Source: Tubulinosema ratisbonensis | Taxonomy: Eukaryota; Microsporidia; Tubulinosematidae | Assembly: GCA_004000155.1 (NCBI GenBank) | Contig: RCSS01000281.1 | Span: 1 to 13,496, forward strand | Direction of reading: 5' to 3' | DNA: 13,496 bases | Shown here: positions 1 to 6,934 of the stretch, in pieces | Layout of the letters: each line of letters begins with the position of its first letter | Numbering within the stretch: position 1 is the stretch's first letter | Program-made: the position numbers and the translations under genes | Notes under the pieces: model-generated | The model's database searches: none | The model's input: only the letters and a program-made list of their open reading frames with translations | Told to the model about the DNA's origin: nothing

Positions 1-10
1 TTTTACTGTA
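1..10 (+). repeat. Terminus of a second pogo-like element at the window edge
   Basis: The first eleven bases (TTTTACTGTAT) are identical to positions 5240-5250, the 3' end of the pogo-like element whose transposase relic lies at 4030-4968. ACTG followed by TA is how an element of this superfamily ends against its TA target duplication. The similarity stops right after the TA, as expected at an insertion boundary. I infer that the rest of a second copy lies just outside the window, and that the contig or window broke in this repeat. The match is short, so chance is not excluded. Confidence 0.45.
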
Positions 11-141
11 TATTTTGATATTAAGAAAATATGATTTTATTTGTTAGAAATTCAAATATAAGATATAGTATTTTTTATAAAAACTTTTATAAAATGTATA
101 AACAAGAAGAAAAAAAGGGTAATTTAATGTATCTTATATAA

Positions 142-825
142 AATGTTTATGACAGTGACATCAAGAACAAAGAAATCTTCATTATTTATACTGAAGGAGT
201 TTATGACGAAATAGCAGCAGTATGAAAGAATAAATTAAGATATCGAAAACTCTTTTGAAATTAGAAAAGTAGTAATTAGAACAATATCTTAAATTTAAAA
301 AAGTATGTAAAAAAATCTATTATAAAATAATACACTATAACACTAAGTTACTAAAAAAAAAATTTGTATAATATTATTAAAAGTGCGAATTTTAGTGATG
401 AAAAAATGGAAAAAGCAAAATTTTAGAAAAAAATATAATGTTTTATTATTGAAGACTCAGAAAATAACTGCAGGATTTTGCTAAAAAATTCATAAAAGCA
501 GTAGATAGCAAATATAGAGGCAAATAATGAAAACAACTTATATGACTGTTTAAATTTAATGCACTTTATTACTGAATCTTGAATAAACTATGTAGAAAAG
601 AAACTTTCGTACATAACAGGAAAAAAAAATTACAAATATAGATATATTGGATTACAAGAAAAGTTTAAATATCTTAAAATATTTATTCTTAAAGAAGTTT
701 AATTAAACCTATTATTGAAAGCACAAAAAGGAAAAAGTTTAGAAGAGTCCATTCTCTAAATTAAACATCAAAAGTGTAAAAATGTCTTTGTATGTTGTGT
801 AAATGCAAAAAAAAGTCTTTTAATG
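142..825 (+). pseudogene. Possible decayed coding region, unrecognised
   Basis: One reading frame keeps returning protein-like segments across 228 codons while carrying 13 in-frame stops, fewer than the roughly 20 expected by chance at this base composition. The clearest pieces are 142-222 (ending TEGVYDEIAAV), 505-579 (containing NNLYDCLNLMHFITES), 583-699 (containing KYRYIGLQEKFKYLKIF) and 760-825 (containing KCKNVFVCCVNAKKS). All lie in the same frame with no shift needed. I do not recognise a family or any catalytic motif. It could be an old transposon or host gene that has gathered point mutations. It could also be chance, since stop depletion is only moderate. Confidence 0.3.
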
Positions 826-828
826 TGA

Positions 829-1507
829 ACAAAAAATTATATAATTAATAAAATTTTAATAAATTAATGATTTTTATAAATTATTAAAGTGAAAGAAATA
901 TAAAAAATTTATAAGGAATATAGACATTGTAGATTATATAAAACTTAACAAATAATCACTTGTGTAAGAAAAATAAAAAAATCGTTTTAACATGTATATT
1001 TATTTTAAATTCAAAGGATAGTGTTTTCTGAATAAACAAATACCAAACTCTAGAAACTAAACCAGATGATAGAACTATTAAAATGATTTTATAAAATCAT
1101 AGATGAAGAATGCTAAAGTTAATATAGAAATATAGAAAAATATTTATTATTTTATTTAANNNATAGTGGTTTTATGATTAAANANCATTNAATATTTTTA
1201 TTATAGATCAAAGTNAGCTATATCAAATGAAATTATAATTATTTTAAAAAATACAATTATAACACATCCCTTTTCAAAATAAATTTTCGTCGGAAAGATT
1301 GTATTTCTACAAAAAATTAATCAGTAAATATAATATTACAAAACTCATATTTATACTGAAANGAACAAAAACTTTGCAAAAATTCATAAAATTTTATATN
1401 ATACTTGAAATGTTTTTNATGAAAATTATACCTTCTATTTTGTTTGTAACAATTAATTTTTATAAAANTTTGACATCTACTTNCTTTTTTTGATNNTATA
1501 AAAAAGA
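829..1507. other. Gene-free A+T-rich stretch, partly N-speckled
   Basis: I see no gene, RNA or repeat here. Open frames across about 1299-1589 on both strands contain undetermined bases and are rich only in Lys, Asn, Ile, Phe and Tyr, so I treat them as noise. Single Ns begin at 1160. Confidence 0.6.
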
Positions 1508-1765
1508 TGTAATTAAAGCTTGCAAGATAAGGTAGACTTAGGCTGTCAATAGAGTACGGGATGGCTTTTAGCAAGTGAATGACTCGCAATATCTTGAGCT
1601 ATAACTAATTATGCAGAAACATATTTTACTATATGTTTCTTTAAACTAGATATAAATATTTTTTATAGAAGGTTTTACATTAAAATNNTTATATGGATTT
1701 CCTATCCAAGGCGACAAAAAAATGNTCACTAAACTACATATTNAAACATTTATTAAAATTTACAA
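1508..1765 (+). repeat. Dispersed structured repeat, copy 1
   Basis: This copy aligns base for base with 6079-6340, roughly three quarters identical by eye over the first 160 bases, with one two-base indel. It is less A+T-rich than its surroundings. Hairpins: GCAAG/CTCGC around a 7-base loop (1571-1587, with one A-C mismatch); ATAA-ctaa-TTAT (1601-1612); a perfect 10-bp stem AGAAACATAT/ATATGTTTCT around TTTACT (1615-1640); and GGAT-ttcct-ATCC (1695-1707). Compared with copy 2, the last three differ at paired positions yet stay paired. No A or B box of a Pol III promoter, long ORF or terminal inverted repeat is evident. It may be a structured non-coding RNA gene, a SINE-like element derived from one, or a decayed terminal repeat. 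Confidence 0.75.
1615..1640 (+). ncRNA. Perfect 10-bp hairpin in repeat copy 1
   Basis: The stem is 1615-1624 paired with 1631-1640, with loop TTTACT. The equivalent in copy 2 is 6187-6212. Four stem bases differ between the copies (positions 1, 6, 17 and 26 of the 26) and every change keeps pairing: the outer A-U becomes G-C, C-G becomes U-G, and U-A becomes U-G. This is the strongest sign that the repeat folds as RNA. Confidence 0.5.
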
Positions 1766-3094
1766 GAGACATATTTAAATTTTTNTNAAAAAANNTNNNC
1801 ACATTGAAACACNAANTTTTTTATCANNANANTTATCTGAAANTTTCNNNANGANNNTCGACTTGATTAANACCTTTNTTNNATGATTATTAAGCTTAAN
1901 CTTGTAAATNCATACTTAAATTTAATGAATATTNTCAGAATTTNTATTTTTATATNTCTTTNNAATNAAAATNNTNNAAAAGAAGAATCGATAACAAATT
2001 TNNANNTCTATAAAAATNTAATTNTATTTAAATAATCGATATTTCGTTATAATTTNATTAATAANTAGCTTNTNACAAAATACATCTATATTNAAATATA
2101 AATAGNGTATTACTGCAAGTATTTTTTTAACGAATTTCATATAAAAAATTTATTGTAAATGTAGAGCTCAGTGAAAAAAAAATTTAAGAAATCAAAGCAT
2201 TATTACAAGAATTTTCTAAATTGTTTTCAGAAAATATTTTTATAACATAAAACAATTATTGATATTTAGAAAAAACCTTTAAATAAAAACATATACATCC
2301 GTGAAAATAAATTTGACACAAAATTTCGTAATTTTTTAGACAGGATTATTTTATTATGTATAAAAAATAATTTATAATCAAAGCCTATGATTCTGTTGTA
2401 ACAAAGACAACAAATCTTCAATCTATATTTATTTCTTCAGAAACTAAGATAATTAGAAAAAATAAATTATAATACACAACTGAAACATTTTATTAAAAAA
2501 TGTCTATATTAATAAAATTTAAGTTTTAAATCTTTTTTTAATATATTAGATATTAAGGATGGGCTTGAGTGTTATTGTTTAAAAAACAATGACAGTTAAA
2601 TTCAAAAAATGATTTAGGATACTAGCAAGTTTTTTTTTCATCATAAATTTATTAACCTAAAAAAATATTTATAAGCAACGCGTTTGATTCTAAAGTAAAC
2701 TTTTAAATTTTTAAAAACAAATCAAAATATTGTTTTATTAAATCATATTTTAGTATAAATTTTATATCAGGTTAAGAAAGACGTTTTCGAGATTATTATC
2801 ATTGCAATAGTGATTATAGAAGAAAAAATCCAACGTTTTGATTAGTTTTGTAATATAAATTAAGCTAGTAAGTACATAATTTAAAATACAATATTTGATA
2901 AACTCTCTTATTTTAAGAATTATATTTTGTATTTTTGATAAATTATATATTTTTTTATTCTTGTATACTTCTAGAAATTAGTGTTTTTTTAAATTGAAAA
3001 ATATACAATATTAAAGTATGTTTATAATTTTTAATTCAAAATAATCAAAGAAAAAATAAATATCAAACTAGAGAATTAGAATTTAAAATAATTT
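1766..3094. other. Gene-free A+T-rich stretch
   Basis: There is no supported gene. The left third is N-speckled, including the minus-strand open frame 1922-2140, which contains many Ns and is not credible. A 7-bp hairpin ATTGTTT-aaa-AAACAAT lies near 2573-2589 after a short less A+T-rich segment (GGATGGGCTTGAG, near 2558-2570). That segment resembles GGATGGGGTTTAG inside the dispersed repeat at 11 of 13 bases, but the similarity does not extend further, so I do not call a third copy. Confidence 0.5.
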
Positions 3095-3345
3095 CAGTAA
3101 ACTTTAACATATTACTTTGCCAAAAAATTAATTAATTTATACTTTTTGATCGATAACAATAATCTGATGAATTTTAAGGTACCACATCCTATATGTTAAA
3201 AAACTATACATACACAACAACATAACAAGTAATTTATAAAAAGGATAATTTTCTGACAAAGTTCTCTCGCACTCTTTAAATATTAGTACAAAGTCTAACA
3301 TCCATAAGGATTTTACAATTCATTAAGAAATATTAGCCTAGAAAA

Positions 3346-3558
3346 ATGTTTAATGGCTTCTTTTTGAATATTTTTTTTTACATATTGCAATACATTGATA
3401 TTACAAATGATCAAGGAATTAAAGATTTTAGTATTAAATAGCAAAAAGAAGAAACAAAACATTTATCATTAGCAAATATATTAAAGGATAATTTAAAAAG
3501 TAATTTTACTTTAATTTATGATGTTTCAAGTGTTTTTGTTGATTGCTTAGGAAACAAA
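3346..3558 (+). pseudogene. Open frame relic inside the pogo-like element
   Basis: From the ATG at 3346 the frame stays open to a TAG at 3559 with one internal TAG (3439-3441), 71 codons in all. It is in the same frame as the DDE domain downstream. The second part reads like real protein, containing the segments HLSLANILKDNLKSN and FTLIYDVSSVFVDC. In a pogo-type transposase the N-terminal helix-turn-helix DNA-binding part should lie about here, but I do not see that signature. It may be an eroded part of the transposase, an unrelated insertion, or chance. Confidence 0.25.
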
Positions 3559-3561
3559 TAG

Positions 3562-4029
3562 ATAAAGAGCATAATATTTTAGATCTATTTTATATAAATT
3601 ATGTATCTTTTTTCTAAAATAAAAGATTGTTACACGATTTAATTATTTCTTATATTTTACTCATATTTCAATAAACTGAATTTTTTATTTGCAAAGGTTT
3701 TCGATAAAAAAAATTAATACGAAAATCGAAAAACTAAATAAAGAATTAATTTCAAATATTTATCGATAACTTCAAGTATTTTTTCATTTGAATATAAATA
3801 TAAATTTGGACAATAACTGACTCACTTATTTAATAATTTGTTTAAAGAAAAATTTATTACATATATTTAACTAAATGATATAACTGTATACATAATAAAA
3901 AAACTTAGAATAATTAAAAATTAACTTAAAATTATTGACCTAGTACTATATAATTGAAAATTTGCTTTAGTAGAAACCTTGATTTAATTTTTATACTCAG
4001 TTATAATATTTTTCAATTCCCTTATCTAA
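3562..4029. other. Eroded sequence before the DDE domain
   Basis: No continuous frame is visible. In the transposase frame just before 4030, the segment at 3988-4026 reads LYSVIIFFNSLI. This could be a mutated remnant of the Y-N-x-D-E-T-G-L-F block that carries the first catalytic Asp of pogo-type enzymes; if so, that Asp is lost. This is a tentative alignment by eye. Confidence 0.3.
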
Positions 4030-4968
4030 CTTAACTATAGGAAATGTANAAAATTAACTAATAAAAATATTAGTGGGTTGAAACAGAATAAAGATAGGTT
4101 AACCGTTTGTTTATTGGTTAATGCCGTAGGGGGAATATTTTCACCATTGATTTTGGGAAAAAATGCATCACCCAGGTGCCTAAAAAATGTCAAAATTGCC
4201 GAATTGGGAGTATACTATACTTCTAATAAAAATGTGTGGATCACAAACAGGATTTTAATTGCTTATTTAACTTCAATAAACAATGATCTCATTATTAAAA
4301 AAAGAAACATTTTAATTTTGTTAGATAATTGTCCTGGCCATAAAAATCTTCCTGAGTTTTCTAATATTCAAATTTTTTTTCTACCACCAAATACCACTTC
4401 TATATTGCAACCTTAAGATCTAGGAATAATAAGAGCTTTTAAAACCCACTACAGGCGTTTATTTATAAATTCTATCTATTCGGCAGATGATATAAACAAT
4501 TTTCAAAGAAATTTAAAAAAATATAATATATTAGACGCAATATTCAATTTAATTAATGCACTCAAGAAGCTTGACATGTTAACTTTCAAGAACTATTTCA
4601 AATGTTTAGAAAAAAGAAACTCGGTTGAGAATTTCGACCATTTTGAACACTCTGCAATTTCCGAATTCTTTAATAGCGTGAGATCGTCCAGTGTCCTTTC
4701 TGTTACCAATTTAGAATTACAAGAATATCTTGAAAAGGATAATAAAACCAATTAAATTCGAGGTCTAGTTCGAGAAGTAGCAGAGAATATAAAGTTAGAC
4801 ATATTTTCTAAGAAGAGATATAATGATATGTTAACAAGTAAAAAGATGGAAATATACACTAAGCTTAAAGATATTAAAGATTTTTGCGCCCAACATGCAC
4901 CGAGATCATTGATTTACTTTGCTGAATTCGAAAATATCTTTAAAGAAGGTTTAAATAAAAATAAGTAA
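4030..4968 (+). pseudogene. Pogo/Tigger-type DDE transposase, two in-frame stops
   Basis: The encoded family cuts and rejoins transposon ends in the nucleus. The frame runs 312 codons without a frameshift, broken by TAA at 4414-4416 and 4753-4755 and ended by TAA at 4966-4968. Family landmarks: G-L-K-Q-N-K-D-R-L-T then V-N-A-V-G-G-I-F-S-P-L-I-L-G-K (about 4075-4155); ILILLDNCPGHK with the second catalytic Asp at 4324; FFLPPNTTSILQP; and the third catalytic Asp at 4417, immediately after the first stop and followed by LGIIRAFKTHYRRLF. Thirty residues separate the two Asp, matching the DDxD spacing of pogo/Tigger enzymes (DDE_1, related to CENP-B). The first stop replaces the single residue between Pro and the catalytic Asp. 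There is no ATG; the N-terminal DNA-binding part and the first Asp are not recognisable. Preservation of the frame suggests recent inactivation, or wrongly called stop bases. Confidence 0.88.
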
Positions 4969-4981
4969 TTTATATTTGGCA

Positions 4982-5237
4982 GTGCCTTATATTTGAATTT
5001 TTTTTTAATTTTTAATTTCTTTTTATTATAAAGATCTTTCATTCCGTGGCTATTATATTAGAAAAATGCCATGTATAAATTTAAGGATTTTGGCCCTATA
5101 ATATGTAAAATATTAAAATTTAAAAAAGTGCCGTATATAATTCTATTTTTAACCTGGTTTAATATAGAAAATTAAATATTTTTTTCAATTTACTGCCTTA
5201 TGTAAAATTTAATTAAAAAAATTGTGCCTTATATAAA
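4982..5237 (+). repeat. Subterminal array of GTGCCTTATATAAA-like repeats
   Basis: Direct copies of a 13- to 15-base motif occupy the element's 3' flank: GTGCCTTATAT (4982), GTGGCTATTATAT (5046), ATGCCATGTATAAAT (5066), TGGCCCTATAATATG (5091), GTGCCGTATATAA (5128), CTGCCTTATGTAAA (5193) and GTGCCTTATATAAA (5224, ending ten bases before the element's last base). All have the same orientation and uneven spacing (about 23-65 bases). Clustered subterminal repeats are typical transposase-binding sites in several DNA transposon groups, so I infer that role. No matching inverted set is clear at the 5' side. Confidence 0.6.
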
Positions 5238-5249
5238 GGTTTTACTGTA
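5238..5249 (+). repeat. 3' terminus of the pogo-like element with TA
   Basis: GGTTTTACTG is followed by TA at 5248-5249. Read on the other strand it is TA-CAGTAAAACC, the form expected of a pogo/Tigger terminus beside its TA target duplication. The same end is seen at positions 1-10. Confidence 0.6.
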
Positions 5250-6078
5250 TAATCTTATAAAATTTAAATTTTAAATAAATAAAAATTAAATCGTTAAAAA
5301 AAGAAAAACTTTAATTTGAATACTTACATGATTAAAATTCTTTAAGTTTTAAATATTCGTATAATGAGACAAAAATTAAACAAAATAAATTCGTTGTTTA
5401 TAATTATTAAATGACTAGCTTAAATTGTAAAGTTTTAATATCAAATCAACTCTTATTTTTTTTGTGTATATAATTTTTATTTTATGATATATTAATGTAG
5501 CGATATTTCTAAATAAATTCAATAACTATTTTTCTGTTATTCTATCGAACTATTCAATAGTTTTAAAAAACTTTATGATGCCGCATAATGACCATCTGTT
5601 TTTATGATTTTAGAAAATACTATTCTTAAATAATTCGAAAGTTATTAGACTACATGCTCCCTAATGATCCTCTTAGCATTTAAGTAGAAAGTGGCATTTG
5701 AATATTATATCTCTCAAAAAATTAAAAAAAAATGTTTCCTATGTCACAAACTTTATGTAGTCAATCAAAATTTTTTATTAATTAAATAATCTTCAAATTG
5801 TATTAGTATTTTTAAAGATAACATCTAAACATTTACTTTTTTAAAAATAAAAAAACGATTCACTCAAGTAAATTTAAAAGAGGTAAATTTATTAATTTAC
5901 TTCTTTATATGAGATTATAATTAAAACAATAAATTAATAGTGTAAAACAGCTGTTTATAATTTCTTTGTTTTGTTTTTTAGTTAATTCTTTTTATTATTC
6001 ATGATATTGCTCAAATTATACATTAATTAATAATATTATTTATCAAATTAATGCTTAACATAGCAAATTTTTCAGTCC
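5250..6078. other. Gene-free A+T-rich stretch
   Basis: I find no supported gene or repeat. A slightly less A+T-rich patch at about 5640-5710 has a 19-codon protein-like minus-strand reading (containing NATFYLNAKRIIREHVV) bounded by stops on both sides; it is too short to interpret. Confidence 0.5.
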
Positions 6079-6340
6079 TGTAACCAAAGCCTGCAAGGCA
6101 AGGTAGACTTAGACAGTCAATAGAGTGCACTGGATGGGGTTTAGCGGGTTAAATGCTCGCAGTATCTTGAGCTATACCTAAGTATGGGAAATATATTTTA
6201 CCGTATGTTTCCGTCGACTAGGTATAAATATTCTTATGAAGAATGTATAGCGAAAAAATCTTCGTGTAGATTTCCCATCTCTAGCCAACAAAAAAAATGA
6301 GAATATAGAGCTACACAAATACATACTGAATATTTTTGAA
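6079..6340 (+). repeat. Dispersed structured repeat, copy 2
   Basis: Same-strand homologue of 1508-1765, starting 4571 bases downstream of it, and clearly less A+T-rich than its flanks. Hairpins: GCCT-gca-AGGC (6088-6098); GCGGG/CTCGC with a 7-base loop (6144-6160); ATAC-ctaa-GTAT (6174-6185); a 10-bp stem with two G-U pairs around TTTACC (6187-6212); ATTCTT-atg-AAGAAT (6230-6244); AAATCT/AGATTT (6256-6273), which competes with AGAT-ttccc-ATCT (6268-6280). Stems are more complete than in copy 1, so this copy may be closer to a working form. Conserved unpaired blocks include AGGTAGACTTAG, GTCAATAGAG and TATCTTGAGCTATA. I cannot match it to tRNA, 5S, snRNA, SRP or RNase P RNA. Confidence 0.75.
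6187..6212 (+). ncRNA. Conserved 10-bp hairpin in repeat copy 2
   Basis: The stem is 6187-6196 paired with 6203-6212, with loop TTTACC and two G-U pairs. It is the counterpart of the perfect hairpin at 1615-1640. The outermost pair is G-C here and A-U in copy 1, a double compensatory change. The loop (UUUAC followed by U or C) is conserved. Confidence 0.5.
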
Positions 6341-6934
6341 TGAATTTTTTTATTTATTTAGCTATTGCAAAGTGTTTTTTAAAATACTTATGTTCCTCGA
6401 AAATAATTCAAAATCAGGGTTGTATTAATAATATTTTTTTTTATAAAATAAAAATTTTCATTTTAATTAGATATAATAATTTACAAGATAAGACATATAC
6501 AAAAATATTTAATTTAAAGACTTTTTTATGTTATAAAATAAAATTATCTAAACACAAACAGCATATACTAATAAAATAAAATTACTTTTAAATACATTTT
6601 TTAACTTGTTTTAATTCCTTTTAAAATTTCAATAACTTAAAAATCTTGAACTACATTATTTTTAAATCAATAAATTTAATATCTATTTTTAAAATGTGCT
6701 TTAAATAAAAAAATCTAAATATTTAATACATTTTTTGTAAAACAGAATATCAAAACCATTCTTAAAAAAATCTTAAATATTAAATAATTATGAACTAACG
6801 TTATTTGTAAATTCGATATTAAAAAAGTTAGATCTTTTTTGATGATTTATTTATGTAAATAAAAAAGATTAAAAGAACTATAAATTTATGTTTAAAACTA
6901 ACTTGTATAATAATAAAAAATTCAACCAAAAAAT
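6341..6934. other. Gene-free stretch downstream of the repeat
   Basis: A 79-codon plus-strand frame opens at an ATG at 6340 and ends at 6579, but it is made almost wholly of Lys, Asn, Ile, Phe, Leu and Tyr codons and has no recognisable domain or upstream CCC element. I do not call it a gene. The part nearest 6934 is the 3' flank of the minus-strand gene; TTTATT at about 6846-6851 reads AATAAA on the minus strand, some 85 bases past the stop, and could serve in 3' end formation. Confidence 0.5.

Larger units (their letters stand above)
1160..2106. other. Cluster of single-base ambiguities
   Basis: Dozens of isolated N characters, mostly one to three at a time, fall between 1160 and 2106. Only one other N is seen in the window (4049). 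Isolated Ns rather than a fixed-length gap point to consensus positions that could not be called, as happens when reads from diverged repeat copies or alleles pile up. The cluster surrounds the first copy of the dispersed repeat (1508-1765), which fits a collapsed multi-copy region. Confidence 0.85.
3095..5247 (+). mobile_element. Decayed pogo/Tigger-type DNA transposon
   Basis: The element contains a DDE_1-type transposase relic (4030-4968), subterminal repeats (4982-5237) and a 3' terminus ending ...GGTTTTACTG next to TA (5248-5249). Pogo and Tigger elements have termini starting CAGT and duplicate TA on insertion. The 3' boundary is therefore well supported. The 5' boundary is tentative: CAGTAAAC at 3095 begins a stretch that weakly matches the reverse complement of the 3' end (CAGTAAAACC...), and both continue into TTAATTAA-containing sequence, but the two bases before it are TT rather than TA. 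A length of 2.15 kb is normal for this group. Most of 3560-4029 has decayed beyond recognition. Confidence 0.6.

Noticed and set aside
1299..1589. Overlapping open frames on both strands
   Set aside because: They cross undetermined bases, overlap the repeat and have noise-like composition.
1615..1640. Hairpin loop resembling U5 snRNA loop 1 (UUUUAC)
   Set aside because: The rest of the repeat does not follow U5 layout, and an Sm-like U run near 1653 in copy 1 is not kept in copy 2.
1922..2140. 72-codon minus-strand open frame
   Set aside because: Dozens of Ns hide stops; nothing protein-like can be read.
2558..2589. Possible third copy of the dispersed repeat
   Set aside because: Only 13 bases resemble it; flanks do not align.
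4414..4416. TAA read as sense (reassigned genetic code)
   Set aside because: The intact gene has no internal TAA, TAG or TGA and ends with TAA; other stops in the window fit decay of transposons.
6144..6160. 5-bp stem with a 7-base loop, like a tRNA arm
   Set aside because: No acceptor stem, no T-loop consensus and no cloverleaf around it in either copy.
6340..6579. 79-codon plus-strand open frame with a true ATG
   Set aside because: Composed almost only of residues expected from A+T-rich DNA, no domain, no start signal, and it begins at the edge of the dispersed repeat.
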